Shown: positions 18,815 through 28,882 of the stretch, one piece after another | Layout of the letters: every line of letters begins with the position of its first letter | Numbering within the stretch: position 1 is the first letter of the stretch | Source: Hephaestia mangrovi | Lineage (GTDB): Bacteria; Pseudomonadota; Alphaproteobacteria; Sphingomonadales; Sphingomonadaceae | Direction of reading: 5' to 3' | Assembly (NCBI RefSeq): GCF_019880555.1 | Contig: NZ_JAINVU010000003.1 | Location: 1 to 64,000, forward strand | DNA length: 64,000 bases | Notes under the pieces: model-generated | Told to the model about the DNA's origin: nothing | What the model saw: the letters and a program-made list of their open reading frames with translations, nothing else | Databases searched by the model: none | Made by a program: the position numbers and the translations under genes

Positions 18815-19960
18815 TCAACGCGTTGTCGAAACGCGGAAGATCATGCGGTGATGATAGGGCTTGCCCGGTACCAGCTCGGCCGATCCGAACGCGGGATGAT
18901 TGGGCGTGTCGGGGAATCGTTGCGGCTCGAGTGCGATGCCGTCGCCCATCCGGTACACATGACCGGCCTTCCCGACATAGGTGCCGTCCAGGAAGTTGCC
19001 CGTATATACTTGCACGCCGGGTTCGGTCGAAAGCACCTCGAGGACACGCCCGGACTGCGGATCCTCCAGCTTGGCCGCCAGCTTCGGCTGCGCTGTCAGA
19101 CCGGCGTCGAGCACGAAATTGTGGTCGTATCCGCGGCCGTAGACGATCTGCTGATCCTTGCCGTCGCGGATTCCGTCGCCGATGACTCGTCCCTTGGTGA
19201 AATCGAACACGGTCCCGGCCACCGGCCGCATTTCCCCGGTGGGGATGAGCTTGGCGTTGACCGGCGTGAAGCGCGAGGCAGGGACCGTCAGCCGCTCGCC
19301 CAGAACGCCGCGTTCCGCGCCTTCGCCGGCGAGGTTCACGATCGCATGATTGGTCATGTTGATGATGGTGGGGGCGTCGGTGGTCGCGTCGTAGTCGATG
19401 ACCAGATTGCCGGCGTCATCGAGTGAATAGGTCGCGGTCGCATGCACCGTGCCCGGATATCCCTGATCGCCGGCGGGACTGGTGATCTCCAGCTTCACGC
19501 TGGCAACCTTGCCTTGCGTCACCGACACGATGCGCCATGGCAAGCGGTCCCACCCCATCGATCCGCCGTGAAGCGAATTCACGCCATTGTCGTTGAGCGG
19601 CAATTGGTATGATTTGCCGTCGAGCTCGAAATGGCCGCCGGCGATGCGGTTCGCGTAGCGGCCGATCGTGGCGCCCCAGTAATTGGGCCTGGCGACATAC
19701 TCTTCGAGCGTGTCGTATCCCAATTCGATGTCGGCAATCTTACCGTTCCGATCCGGCACCTTGAACGATTGCAGAGTCGCCCCGAACGAAATGATCGTCG
19801 CGCTTACCCCATTCGCGCCCGTGAGGGTGACGGCATCGATTCGAGTACCGTCCGCGAGTTTGCCGAAGGGGGCACGCTCGGCAGTCGCAGCCTGTGCAGC
19901 GCCGACGATGCCACCGACTGCAGCTACAAACAGCCCGGCTCCGATCACGAGCATCTTCAT
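18815..19960 (-). CDS. galM: Aldose 1-epimerase (mutarotase), exported
   Basis: Interconverts alpha and beta anomers of free aldoses. The 381-residue protein has a signal peptide ([17 protein letters not shown], cleavage near AQA-AT), so it acts in the periplasm. Family marks: GRYANRI and catalytic-region sequences [16 protein letters not shown], and [12 protein letters not shown] towards the C-terminus. ATG 19960 follows GGGAGAGG. It is the first gene of the mutarotase-dehydratase operon and is divergent from the sugar MFS gene. Confidence 0.92.
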   Translation of the reverse strand: MKMLVIGAGLFVAAVGGIVGAAQAATAERAPFGKLADGTRIDAVTLTGANGVSATIISFGATLQSFKVPDRNGKIADIELGYDTLEEYVARPNYWGATIGRYANRIAGGHFELDGKSYQLPLNDNGVNSLHGGSMGWDRLPWRIVSVTQGKVASVKLEITSPAGDQGYPGTVHATATYSLDDAGNLVIDYDATTDAPTIINMTNHAIVNLAGEGAERGVLGERLTVPASRFTPVNAKLIPTGEMRPVAGTVFDFTKGRVIGDGIRDGKDQQIVYGRGYDHNFVLDAGLTAQPKLAAKLEDPQSGRVLEVLSTEPGVQVYTGNFLDGTYVGKAGHVYRMGDGIALEPQRFPDTPNHPAFGSAELVPGKPYHHRMIFRVSTTR

Positions 19961-20021
19961 TCGAACCTCTCCCGCCGTGAAACGCGCCCTTTTACGCGTT
20001 GACCATATCGCGGCTTGCATA

Positions 20022-20032
20022 TAGTCGGACAT
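20022..20032 (+). promoter_or_regulatory. GntR operator candidate in the galM/MFS divergent gap
   Basis: TAGTCGGACAT keeps the palindromic core GTC-G-GAC but has degenerate outer bases. It lies 62 bases before galM and 54 before the MFS gene, so it could govern both directions. Confidence 0.45.
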
Positions 20033-20085
20033 ATCGAACCGACGCAAGGCTTCACCGGCGAAGCGACGGCACAATGGAGAGTGAT

Positions 20086-21417
20086 ATGCCTGGATCAGCC
20101 GGATCACCGATCAAAGCGCCCTCGGGCCGCGCCGCAACCGCGACTTACGTTCCGGCGCTCGTGCTGCTCGCGAGCCTGTTCTTCATGTGGGGCTTCATCA
20201 CGGTCATCAACAACACACTGTTGCCGCACCTGAAAAGCGTGTTCGACCTCAATTACACGCAGACGACGTTAATCGAATCGGTCTGGTTCATCGCCTATTT
20301 CTTCGCGTCGATCCCGTCGGCGAAGCTCATCGAGCGGATCGGCTATCAGAAATCGCTCGTCGTCGGGCTGCTCATCATGGCTGCCGGCGCTTTGGGCATG
20401 GTGCTCGCCGCAAGCATTCCGTCATACGGCGTCACACTTGTCATGCTGTTCATCATCGCCAGCGGAATCACGCTGCTGCAGGTCGCGGCCAATCCCTATG
20501 TCGCGGTGATCGGTCCAGCCGAAACCGCGTCGTCCCGACTGAATCTCGTTCAGGCTCTAAATTCGGCAGGCACCATGCTGGCGCCCCTTTTCGGCGCTTA
20601 TCTGATCCTCGGCAGATCAAAGAGCGGAACGGCAACGGCAGGCACGGTGCTCACGCCGGCCGACCGCCTCGCCGATGCGCATTCGGTGATCCTGCCCTAT
20701 GTCCTGGTCGCGGTCGTGCTCGTCGTCCTGGCGATCGTCATCGCCCGCTTCCCGCTTCCCGCGATGGGCTCGGCGACGAGCCGCGTCGCCAAGGAAGAGC
20801 GCAAGCGGCATTCGCTCTGGAAGCACCGCAACCTGGTGTTCGGCGTTCCCGCGATCTTCATCTACCTGATCGCCGAGATCGGCGTCGCCAACCTGTTCGT
20901 CAATTTCGTGAGCCAGCCGCAGATCGCCAACCTGACGCACGAGGAAGCAGGGCGGTATCTCACCTTCCTGTGGGGCGGGATGATGGTCGGCCGTTTCCTC
21001 GGATCGGCGATCATGCAGCGGATTCCCGCCGAGACGGTTCTGGCAGGATTTTCGATCGGCGCTTTTGCCGTAATGATCGTCACGGTGTTCGCGACCGGCC
21101 CGATCGCGATGTGGTCGCTCATTCTGGTCGGCTTCTTCCACTCGATCATGTTTCCGACGATCTTCACGCTCGGCATCCGCGGCCTCGGTCCGCTCACCGA
21201 GGAAGGCTCCGGGCTGCTTATCATGGCGATCGCCGGTGGTGCACTGGTCGTGGTCCAGGGCTGGCTGGCCGACACTTATGGCTTGCAGATGTCGTTCCTG
21301 CTGACAGCCGCGTGCGAACTGTACACGCTCTTTTACGCGCTGTGGGGGGCGAAAGTCACCGATCCGCTCAAAATGCCGGCATCCGACACACCTGCGGTCG
21401 CGGGACTACCGAAATAG
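20086..21417 (+). CDS. Sugar MFS transporter, FucP/GluP type
   Basis: Twelve-helix inner-membrane proton symporter of the fucose/glucose-galactose permease group, 443 residues. Characteristic sequences are [20 protein letters not shown] in the first helix region, [36 protein letters not shown], and [18 protein letters not shown]. The expected substrate is a monosaccharide released in the periplasm, here most likely galactose or arabinose; that is inferred from context. ATG 20086 follows GGAGAG; an in-frame ATG at 20074 has no ribosome site. Confidence 0.92.
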   Translation: MPGSAGSPIKAPSGRAATATYVPALVLLASLFFMWGFITVINNTLLPHLKSVFDLNYTQTTLIESVWFIAYFFASIPSAKLIERIGYQKSLVVGLLIMAAGALGMVLAASIPSYGVTLVMLFIIASGITLLQVAANPYVAVIGPAETASSRLNLVQALNSAGTMLAPLFGAYLILGRSKSGTATAGTVLTPADRLADAHSVILPYVLVAVVLVVLAIVIARFPLPAMGSATSRVAKEERKRHSLWKHRNLVFGVPAIFIYLIAEIGVANLFVNFVSQPQIANLTHEEAGRYLTFLWGGMMVGRFLGSAIMQRIPAETVLAGFSIGAFAVMIVTVFATGPIAMWSLILVGFFHSIMFPTIFTLGIRGLGPLTEEGSGLLIMAIAGGALVVVQGWLADTYGLQMSFLLTAACELYTLFYALWGAKVTDPLKMPASDTPAVAGLPK

Positions 21418-21607
21418 CAGCGACGCGGGGCAATCGCCTGGGAACAATCGGTCGGTTCGTCCGGCGCGACCGGCGCTCCTGTCTCGCCCCGTCGCAACGG
21501 GGGCGTCGGTACGGCTGGTCTTCCCCGTTATTACCGGCGACGAGGTTGTCGCTCATGCCGGCGATAACTATACGGGCATAACTCAGACAGATCGAACGGA
21601 GAAAGTG

Positions 21608-23143
21608 ATGGCATATTCAAGCCAGCAGGAGACATTCCACGGGATCGACGCTCATACGGGCGAACGCCTCGAGCCCGGCTTTTCCGCCAGCACGATTGAT
21701 GACGTTGCCGCCGTCTGCAACGCCGCGGCAGCGGCCTTCGATGCCTATCGTTCGACAGATGCCGAGGCGCGTGCGTCGTTTCTCGACGCGATCGGCGAAG
21801 AGATCATGGCGCTTGGCGACGCGCTGATCGAGCGCGCCAGCCGCGAAAGCGGGCTGCCGGTCGCACGCCTGACCGGGGAACGCGGGCGTACCGTCAACCA
21901 GTTGAAGCTGTTCGCGCAAACCGTTCGCGACGGCGCCTGGCTGGGGATTCGGATCGATCCGGCGCTGCCCGATCGCCAGCCCTTGCCGCGCCCCGATCTG
22001 CGCATGCGCAAGGTGGCGCTCGGCCCGGTCGCGGTGTTCGGCGCCTCCAATTTCCCCCTCGCCTTCTCGACCGCAGGCGGTGATACGGCAGCGGCGCTCG
22101 CCGCGGGTTGTCCGGTGGTGGTCAAGGGCCACCCGGCGCATCCGGGAACCGACATGATGGTGGCCGATGCTATTGCCAAGGCCGCGCAGCGGACGGGCAT
22201 GCCAGACGGGGTATTCGGGCACCTTCGGGGTCCCGGCAACGAGATCGGCGCCGCCTTGGTCAGCGATCCCCGGATCGCGGCGGTGGGCTTTACAGGATCC
22301 CGTGCGGGCGGTCTGGCCCTTGTCCAGCTCGCCAATGCCCGTGACGTGCCGATCCCGGTGTTCGCGGAAATGTCGAGCGTCAATCCGGTGGTGCTGATGC
22401 CGGCCGCCCTCGCCCGGCGCGGCGCGGCGCTGGGTGAGGCCTTCGTCGGATCGCTGACGATGGGCGCTGGCCAGTTCTGCACCAATCCTGGCCTGGTTCT
22501 GGCGATCGAAGGGCCGGGGCTGGATTCCTTCGCCGCCGCCGCCGCCGAAAAGCTTCGCCAGCATGCGCCGCAACCAATGCTCACCTCGGGCATTCGCAAG
22601 GCCTTCGCGGCTGGGACCGCGTCGCTCGCCGCCAACGCGTCGGTGACTGAGCTTGCCGCGGGTCTCGAAGGCGATGGCGTGGCACGGGAAATGGCGCGGC
22701 TGTTTTCGACTAGCGGCGCCGAGTTCCTGGCGGATCAGGCGCTTGCAGCGGAAGTTTTCGGGGCGTCTTCACTGATCGTCCGTTGCAAGGACGCGCAAGA
22801 GCTGGCCACGATCCTCGAATCGCTCGAAGGCCAGCTGACCGCGACGCTGCATCTCGATGACGCCGATAGCGATGCGGCAAAGCCACTCGTCCCGATCCTC
22901 GAGCGCAAGGCGGGCCGGATTCTCGCCAACGGCTGGCCGACCGGCGTCGAGGTCGCGCACGCGATGGTTCACGGCGGCCCCTTCCCCGCAACGTCGGACG
23001 GCCGATCGACCTCGGTCGGCACGCTCGCGATCGAGCGGTTTCTGCGGCCGGTTTGCTATCAGGATCTGCCCGAGGCGTTGCTGCCGCCGATGCTGCGGAA
23101 CGGCGCCCCCGAACCACGGCTGGTCGACGGCAAACCTGCTTGA
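21608..23143 (+). CDS. 2,5-dioxovalerate (alpha-ketoglutaric semialdehyde) dehydrogenase
   Basis: Aldehyde dehydrogenase that oxidises alpha-ketoglutaric semialdehyde to 2-oxoglutarate, the last step of oxidative pentose and hexarate pathways. In 511 residues the general base Glu254 (FAEMSSVNP) and catalytic Cys291 ([10 protein letters not shown]) are present, with the cofactor region [18 protein letters not shown]. The M-S-S-x-N-P and F-C-T-N-P-G patterns are those of the KGSA dehydrogenase subgroup. ATG 21608 is preceded by GGAGAAAG. The preceding 190-base gap has no obvious operator. Confidence 0.92.
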   Translation: MAYSSQQETFHGIDAHTGERLEPGFSASTIDDVAAVCNAAAAAFDAYRSTDAEARASFLDAIGEEIMALGDALIERASRESGLPVARLTGERGRTVNQLKLFAQTVRDGAWLGIRIDPALPDRQPLPRPDLRMRKVALGPVAVFGASNFPLAFSTAGGDTAAALAAGCPVVVKGHPAHPGTDMMVADAIAKAAQRTGMPDGVFGHLRGPGNEIGAALVSDPRIAAVGFTGSRAGGLALVQLANARDVPIPVFAEMSSVNPVVLMPAALARRGAALGEAFVGSLTMGAGQFCTNPGLVLAIEGPGLDSFAAAAAEKLRQHAPQPMLTSGIRKAFAAGTASLAANASVTELAAGLEGDGVAREMARLFSTSGAEFLADQALAAEVFGASSLIVRCKDAQELATILESLEGQLTATLHLDDADSDAAKPLVPILERKAGRILANGWPTGVEVAHAMVHGGPFPATSDGRSTSVGTLAIERFLRPVCYQDLPEALLPPMLRNGAPEPRLVDGKPA

Positions 23144-23162
23144 CACCGCCGCCCTCCCAGTT

Positions 23163-23173
23163 AAGTCGGACAA
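23163..23173 (+). promoter_or_regulatory. GntR operator candidate before the FAH/AraD1 gene
   Basis: AAGTCGGACAA matches the proposed palindrome at 8-9 of 11 positions with intact GTC-G-GAC core. It lies in the 193-base gap after the KGSA dehydrogenase gene, 163 bases before the next start, suggesting an internal promoter. Confidence 0.45.
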
Positions 23174-23336
23174 ATAAGTTGCGACAAATGCGGGAGAGGA
23201 TGCTTGCCGGTGCCGGCCGAACATATCGCGATAGAAGCGGCCGCCTCTATCTGCCTCCAGTACGGTGCGGCGGGGCCGCCGGCCGCACGTGGCTCTCCCT
23301 GCCGTATCGGTGTCAGCCGTTTGAGGAGATCGAACC

Positions 23337-24329
23337 ATGTATAGCCGGCTCATTCAGCACCGCGCGGACGATGGCAGGCGCCGCGTCATTCTCGCCGAGG
23401 GCGACGAGGCATTCTTCCTGGACGGCGTTTCGACGACGCTCGATCTTGCCAGGGCCGCGCTTGCCGAGGGGGTGACGCTCACCGCCGCTGCGCGCGCGCG
23501 ACGCTCGTCCGAACCGGCGAACCTGGCCGCGGCACTCGATGCCGGGCGATTGCTGCCCGCGATCGACCATCCCGACAGCGCCAGGATAATGCTCGCGGGC
23601 ACCGGTCTTACGCATCTCGGCTCGGCGGAAGGCCGTGACGCCATGCACAAGGCCGCGGCCGAGGCCGCACATCAGACCGATTCGATGCGCATGTTTCTCG
23701 AAGGCGTCGAAGGCGGCAAGCCGGCCCCAGGGCAAACCGGCCAACAGCCCGAATGGTTCTACAAGGGCGATGGTCAAGCGCTGGTTGGCCCCGAAGCGCC
23801 GCTCACCTCGCCATTCTTCGCTGGCGATGGCGGCGAGGAGCCCGAGCTCGCCGGGATTTATCTGATCGACGATGACGGGGCGCCATGGCGCCTCGGCGTG
23901 GCACTCGCCAACGAGTTCAGCGATCACGTCACTGAGCGTCACAACTATCTGTGGCTCGCCCATTCGAAACTCCGCCAGGCGGCGCTGGGCGCGGAGCTTC
24001 TCCTCGGTTCGCCCCCCACGGACATCCGAGGCACCAGTCGCATCCGCCGCGACGGCGCGGTGCTCTGGGAAAAGCCGTTTCTGACCGGCGAGGACAATAT
24101 GTCGCACACGCTGGCCAATCTGGAAGCGCACCATTTCAAATATCCCGGTTTCCGCCGCCCGGGCGATGTGCACGTTCATTTCTTCGGCACAGCGACGCTA
24201 TCCTGCGCGGACCAGATCGAGACCCAGGTGGGCGATCAGTTCGAAATCGAAGCCGCCCCGTTCGCCCTCCCCCTTCGCAACCCGCTGGCCGAAGCTGCCC
24301 CCGAAAGCATCGCGGTTCGATCGTTATGA
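23337..24329 (+). CDS. AraD1/fumarylacetoacetate hydrolase-family dehydratase (2-keto-3-deoxypentonate)
   Basis: Member of the FAH superfamily, 330 residues. Family-typical stretches include QQPEWFYKGDG, EEPELAGIYLIDDDG, LGVALANEFSDHVTERHNYLWLAHSKLR and VHVHFFGTATLSCADQI. Between the pentonate dehydratase and KGSA dehydrogenase genes it most likely removes water from 2-keto-3-deoxypentonate to give KGSA (the XylX-type step), an assignment based on family and context. ATG 23337 lacks a strong ribosome site but fits the family N-terminus. A perfect hairpin begins at its stop codon. Confidence 0.85.
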   Translation: MYSRLIQHRADDGRRRVILAEGDEAFFLDGVSTTLDLARAALAEGVTLTAAARARRSSEPANLAAALDAGRLLPAIDHPDSARIMLAGTGLTHLGSAEGRDAMHKAAAEAAHQTDSMRMFLEGVEGGKPAPGQTGQQPEWFYKGDGQALVGPEAPLTSPFFAGDGGEEPELAGIYLIDDDGAPWRLGVALANEFSDHVTERHNYLWLAHSKLRQAALGAELLLGSPPTDIRGTSRIRRDGAVLWEKPFLTGEDNMSHTLANLEAHHFKYPGFRRPGDVHVHFFGTATLSCADQIETQVGDQFEIEAAPFALPLRNPLAEAAPESIAVRSL

Positions 24330-24354
24330 CCTCGCCAAAGCATAGGCGAGGTCA
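24327..24354 (+). terminator. Perfect 10-bp hairpin at the end of the AraD1/FAH gene
   Basis: TGACCTCGCC and GGCGAGGTCA form an uninterrupted stem around an 8-base loop, starting at the stop codon. There is no T-tract, so it may be an atypical terminator or an mRNA-stabilising structure that separates the catabolic genes from the glycosidase operon. Confidence 0.5.
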
Positions 24355-24456
24355 CCCGCAACCAACTTCCCCCCATCATCGCTGCCTCTTTCATAGTCAC
24401 CACCAGAGGCTCTGGTCGAGCAGTGGCCGGCACGACAGCATCGAGGAAATCAACGG

Positions 24457-26034
24457 ATGAAGCATGCCTTGATCGCAGCTGCGATGCTGGCCGCCTGTAG
24501 CGCACCGACATTCGCGCAACAGAGCCGGTTCGTCACCGAGCCTGGCACCGGGAAGCCTGCACTGACGGTCGATGGCCACCGCTACCTGATTCTCGGCATC
24601 CAGCTCAACAATTCGAGCGGCTTCGCCCCGGTCTTCCACGACCTCAAATCCGCCATCCAGCGCAGCCATGCGAACACCGTCATGGTGCCGGTCGGCTGGG
24701 AGTCGGTCGAGCCCGAGGAAGGCCGGTTCGACTGGTCGGTGGTGGACGGCATTATCGACGAGGCGCGCGCGCAGGATGTTCGCGTCGCTCTCTTGTGGTT
24801 CGGCACGTGGAAAAACGCCAAGATGAGCTACACCCCGGCTTGGGTGAAGCGCGACACGAAACGATTTCCGCGCGTGATTGATCGGAACGGCGATCCCATC
24901 GATGTGCTATCGCCGATTTCCGCCAATGCGATGCAGGCCGACGCGCGCGCTTTCGGCGCGCTTATGGCGCATCTCAAGGCCAAGGACGGCAGGCAAGGCA
25001 CCGTCATCATGGCGCAGGTCGAGAACGAGGCGGGTACGCTCGGTTCCGATCGCGATTATTCACCTGCGGCCGACGCGCTTTTCGATGGCGACGTGCCCGC
25101 CGATATGCCTCACGCGAAGCCCGGCACTTGGACTGCGACCTACGGCGATCGCGCGCCCGAAGCCTTCATGGCCTATTACACCGCGAAATATATCGGCGCC
25201 GTCGCTGCCGCCGGAAAGCAGGCTTATGACCTGCCGCTCTACGCCAATGTCTGGCCGCGTCAGCAACCCGGTCTGCTGCGCCCCGGCGATAGCTCGCCTT
25301 CGGGGGGCGCCGCTTCGTGGCTGTTGCCCGAATGGCGTGCGCTGGCGCCTGCCATCGACGTCGTCGGCGTCGACAATTACGACACCAATGTCGCGCCCTA
25401 TACCGAGATCGCCAAGGCGTACGACATCTCCGGCAATCCGCTGTTCGTGCCCGAAACCGGCGGCAGCGTCGCGCATGCGCGCCATGCCTTCTGGACGATC
25501 GCGCAGCCACACAGCCTCGGCATTTCCAAATTCGGCATCGATACCGATTTCGGCATGCACGACGGCAAGGATCAGGATGAGCCGATCGCGGTGGATTACC
25601 GGTTGCTCCGCGGTTCGGCACCATTCCTGCTTCCCTTGCGCGACGCCGGCGAAATGCGCGTCGCGGTGGAGGAGGACGGGCTGGCCAATGTGCCGATGGC
25701 GTTCCCGAACGTTGATCTCGTCGCGCGCTTCGGCGAGGTCAAGGACGGCTATGGCGGGCCGCGTGGACAAGGCAATGGCGATCTCGCCGGCCGCGTGATC
25801 GCCACTCGCGTAGCGCCCGACCGTTTCATCCTGACCGGCGCCTCGGCGAACCTCAAGTTCGCGCCCAAGCTCGGCGATCACGGATCGATCGAACTTGTGA
25901 GCGTAGAGCAAGGGCATTTCGAAGACGGTCGCTGGGTTGGCGAACATCTGCTCAACGGCGACGAGACCGCGTTCGGCTTGTGGCTGCCTCCCGAAGGCCG
26001 ATCGCTGATGGTGACGATTCAGGAGGTCAAGTGA
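24457..26034 (+). CDS. GH35-like beta-galactosidase with DUF5597 domain
   Basis: Secreted glycoside hydrolase of 525 residues. The N-terminus is hydrophobic and contains LAAC (residues 11-14), so it may be a lipoprotein; cleavage after TFA is the alternative. A GH35/GH42-like TIM barrel follows, with acid/base Glu191 in QVENEAG and nucleophile candidate Glu333 in VPETGGS, then a C-terminal DUF5597-type beta domain. Beta-galactosidase activity is the usual prediction. It opens a four-gene glycosidase operon; its stop overlaps the GTG of the next gene. Confidence 0.85.
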   Translation: MKHALIAAAMLAACSAPTFAQQSRFVTEPGTGKPALTVDGHRYLILGIQLNNSSGFAPVFHDLKSAIQRSHANTVMVPVGWESVEPEEGRFDWSVVDGIIDEARAQDVRVALLWFGTWKNAKMSYTPAWVKRDTKRFPRVIDRNGDPIDVLSPISANAMQADARAFGALMAHLKAKDGRQGTVIMAQVENEAGTLGSDRDYSPAADALFDGDVPADMPHAKPGTWTATYGDRAPEAFMAYYTAKYIGAVAAAGKQAYDLPLYANVWPRQQPGLLRPGDSSPSGGAASWLLPEWRALAPAIDVVGVDNYDTNVAPYTEIAKAYDISGNPLFVPETGGSVAHARHAFWTIAQPHSLGISKFGIDTDFGMHDGKDQDEPIAVDYRLLRGSAPFLLPLRDAGEMRVAVEEDGLANVPMAFPNVDLVARFGEVKDGYGGPRGQGNGDLAGRVIATRVAPDRFILTGASANLKFAPKLGDHGSIELVSVEQGHFEDGRWVGEHLLNGDETAFGLWLPPEGRSLMVTIQEVK

Positions 26035-27377
26035 CCGGCCCGTCGCGACGCGGGGTGCTCGGCGGTGGCGCGATCGCGCTCTCGCTCGCCGCTGCGCCGC
26101 GGGTCGTCGCGCGACCGCATGCGGGGCCTGCGTTGGCGCATACGCCGCCGATGGGCTGGAACAGCTGGAACAGCTTCGCCACCACCATCACCGAGGCGCA
26201 GACGCTCGAACAGGCCTCGATCATGGCGCGTGTGCTGAAGCCCGCCGGTTACGATATCCTGACCGTCGACATCCAATGGTACGAGCCGGACGCGAACAGC
26301 TATACCTACAGCGCGCAGCCGGTGCCGACGATGGATGGCCATGGCCGCTTGCTGCCGGCGCCCAATCGCTTCCCGTCGAGCGCGAACGGCAACGGATTCG
26401 CGCCACTCGCAAACAAGGTTCACGCCCTCGGCCTGCGTTTCGGCGTCCATCTCATGCGGGGCATTCCGCGCCTCGCGGTCGAGCGCAATCTGCCGGTATT
26501 GGGCACCGACGTGCGTGCGCGAGACATCGCCGACACGAGCAGCACCTGCTCGTGGAACCCCGACATGTACGGCGTCGACATGACGAAGCCGGGCGCGCAG
26601 GCTTATTATGATTCGGTCTTCGCGCTGCTGGCGTCCTGGGGAGTCGATTTCGTCAAGGTCGACGATCTGAGCCGCCCCTATGACGCGCACGCCGCCGAGA
26701 TCGAGGGCATTCATCGCGCGATAGGTGCGAGCGGCCGCCGCATGATCCTGTCGATGTCCCCCGGCGAAACGCCGGTAGCGCGCGGTGACCATGCGAAGCG
26801 GTACGCACAAATGACGCGCATATCCGATGATTTCTGGGATGAGTGGGCTCTACTCAAGGCACAATTCACGCGGCTCGAAAACTGGAATGCCTATATGGGC
26901 GACGGCTTCTGGCCCGATGCCGATATGCTGCCCCTTGGCCGGATCGCACTCGGCAAGCGCGACAGCAAATTCACACCCGACGAACAGCGCACGCTGATGA
27001 CCTTGTGGTCGATCGCGCGGTCGCCGCTGATCATGGGCGGGGATTTACGTCATCTCGACGCCGCGACGACCGCGTTGCTGACCAACCCGGAAGTCATCGC
27101 CATCAACCAGGCGGCGCGGGACAATCGCCCGCATTTCCTTGAAGACGACGCGCGGATTTGGACGGCGGTTGCGCCCAACGACGACATCTATCTCGCGCTG
27201 TTCAATACAAGCGACGACCCCCACGACATCGGGGTCGATCTCGATGCGATCGGCATCCGCGGCGAGGTTGCCGTTCGCAATCTCTGGGCACGCGACGCGG
27301 ATGGTGTCGCCGCAAAGCGGATCGCCCGCCGGATCCCGCCGCACGGCGCGTCGCTGCTACGCTTGGCGCCGGCGTGA
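26031..27377 (+). CDS. GH27 glycosidase (alpha-galactosidase or beta-L-arabinopyranosidase type)
   Basis: Exported clan GH-D enzyme of 448 residues. A twin-arginine signal (PSRRGVLGGGAIALSLAAAP) precedes the GH27 opening TPPMGWNSWNSF. The nucleophile position is Asp211 in DFVKVDDLS, where classical members have KYDNC, and the acid/base candidate is Asp266 or 267 in RISDDFWDEW. These differences point to an unusual subgroup, so substrate is open; arabinopyranose- or galactose-capped side chains fit the context. GTG 26031 is set by AGGAGG four bases upstream and overlaps the previous stop. Its own stop overlaps the next GTG. Confidence 0.88.
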   Translation: MTGPSRRGVLGGGAIALSLAAAPRVVARPHAGPALAHTPPMGWNSWNSFATTITEAQTLEQASIMARVLKPAGYDILTVDIQWYEPDANSYTYSAQPVPTMDGHGRLLPAPNRFPSSANGNGFAPLANKVHALGLRFGVHLMRGIPRLAVERNLPVLGTDVRARDIADTSSTCSWNPDMYGVDMTKPGAQAYYDSVFALLASWGVDFVKVDDLSRPYDAHAAEIEGIHRAIGASGRRMILSMSPGETPVARGDHAKRYAQMTRISDDFWDEWALLKAQFTRLENWNAYMGDGFWPDADMLPLGRIALGKRDSKFTPDEQRTLMTLWSIARSPLIMGGDLRHLDAATTALLTNPEVIAINQAARDNRPHFLEDDARIWTAVAPNDDIYLALFNTSDDPHDIGVDLDAIGIRGEVAVRNLWARDADGVAAKRIARRIPPHGASLLRLAPA

Positions 27378-28882
27378 GGCGCGCCGGGGTCCGCCTGGTG
27401 CTCGCCGCATTGGCCTCCGGCGCAACGATCACCAGTGCGGCTGCGCAGGCCCGGCGTGACGGCCCCGCCGCGACGGTTCGCATCGCGCTCCACCCCGAGA
27501 TCGATCGACCGACGACGCGCTTCGAGGGCTGGGGCACCGCTCTCGCGTGGTTCGCCAACGTCACTGGCGGATGGCCGGATGCCGACCGCCAGCATCTCGC
27601 CGATCTGCTTTACGGCCCCAAGGGGCTCGGCTGGACCATTGCGCGCTACAATATCGGCGGCGGCGCCGCCCCCGACGCCAAGGCGCTATCGCAACCGGGC
27701 GCCAATGTCGCGGGCTTCTGGCACGAACCCGACGCATCGACCGGACGCGATTGGTGGCGGCCCGATGATCCCGCGATGTGGGACTGGTCGCAGGACGCGA
27801 ACCAGCGCTGGTGGCTCGATGCGGTGAAGCAGCGCGTCGCGAAACCGATCTTCGAAGCCTTCTCCAACTCGCCGCCATGGTTCATGACCGTTTCGGGCGA
27901 GGTTTCCGGGGCCAGGAAGGCGACAGACGACAATCTCCGCCCCGGTTTCGAACGCCGCTTCGCCGACTATCTGACCCGCGTCGTCGCCGAGTTGGAACGG
28001 CGCCAGCACATCCATTTCCGCACGCTTTCGCCGGTCAACGAGCCCGACACTGATTATTGGTATGCCGGCAATCGCCAGGAGGGCGCGCATTGGAGTCCCG
28101 CCCGCCAGGCGATGATGATCGAAGCGACCGCTGCCTCGATCGAGGCGCGCGGCCTCGACACGGCGGTCGCTGCCCCCGATGAAACCAGCTCGCAATTGTT
28201 CGTCACGGACTGGGCCGGTTTTCCGCCGGCGGCGCGCGCGAAGATCGGTCAGCTCAACGTCCACAGCTACGGCACCGTCCACCAGAGCGCGGTGCGCGAT
28301 ATCGCCCGCGCCGCCGACATCCGTTTGTGGATGAGCGAAAACGACCATCCGATGCCGGACGATCCCGAAAACTTTGAGGGCATGACCTCGCCGCTCGCCT
28401 TCGCCGAGCACGTCGTTCTCGATCTCAAGCGGCTCCGGCCCTCTGCCTGGGTGTTCTGGCAAGCGGTCGAGAATGTCAGCGCCGTGGATGGCGCGGGCGG
28501 TTCCAACTGGGGCTTGATCAAGACCGACTTGCGCGCGTCCGCCGATGTGCCTCATCCCATTCATGTCACCCGAAAATATTGGGCGATGGCGCAGTTCAGC
28601 CGCTATATACGGCCGGGATTCCGGCTGGTCGCGGTAGACGACGTGGATACTGCCGGCGCGCTGTCGCCGGACGGCAACGAACTCGTGCTGGTGCACGTCA
28701 ACGGCGGCCTCGTGGCGCGCGCGCTAGCGCTGCCCAAGGGGTGGACCGCACGCATGGTGCTGACCGATGCAACCCATGATGCCGCCTGCGTCGACGGCAC
28801 CACGGTTCCGCCGCGTGCGATTGCGACGCTCATCTTGCGCCGGGGCGATGCAGGAGGAGAGCCATGCGCCTCCTATCGTTGA
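27374..28882 (+). CDS. GH30 glycoside hydrolase (endo-beta-1,6-galactanase-like)
   Basis: Secreted GH30 enzyme of 502 residues with an N-terminal signal peptide (cleavage near AAA-QA, residue 24). The barrel opens with FEGWGTALAWFANVTGGW and has acid/base Glu223 in SPVNEPDTDYW and nucleophile Glu322 in LWMSENDHP, followed by VFWQAVEN and a C-terminal beta-sandwich. The GWGTSLAWWA-type opening is common in the subfamily that includes endo-beta-1,6-galactanases, which cut the side chains of type II arabinogalactan; subfamily placement is inference. GTG 27374 overlaps the GH27 stop (GTGA). Confidence 0.88.
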   Translation: MRRAGVRLVLAALASGATITSAAAQARRDGPAATVRIALHPEIDRPTTRFEGWGTALAWFANVTGGWPDADRQHLADLLYGPKGLGWTIARYNIGGGAAPDAKALSQPGANVAGFWHEPDASTGRDWWRPDDPAMWDWSQDANQRWWLDAVKQRVAKPIFEAFSNSPPWFMTVSGEVSGARKATDDNLRPGFERRFADYLTRVVAELERRQHIHFRTLSPVNEPDTDYWYAGNRQEGAHWSPARQAMMIEATAASIEARGLDTAVAAPDETSSQLFVTDWAGFPPAARAKIGQLNVHSYGTVHQSAVRDIARAADIRLWMSENDHPMPDDPENFEGMTSPLAFAEHVVLDLKRLRPSAWVFWQAVENVSAVDGAGGSNWGLIKTDLRASADVPHPIHVTRKYWAMAQFSRYIRPGFRLVAVDDVDTAGALSPDGNELVLVHVNGGLVARALALPKGWTARMVLTDATHDAACVDGTTVPPRAIATLILRRGDAGGEPCASYR

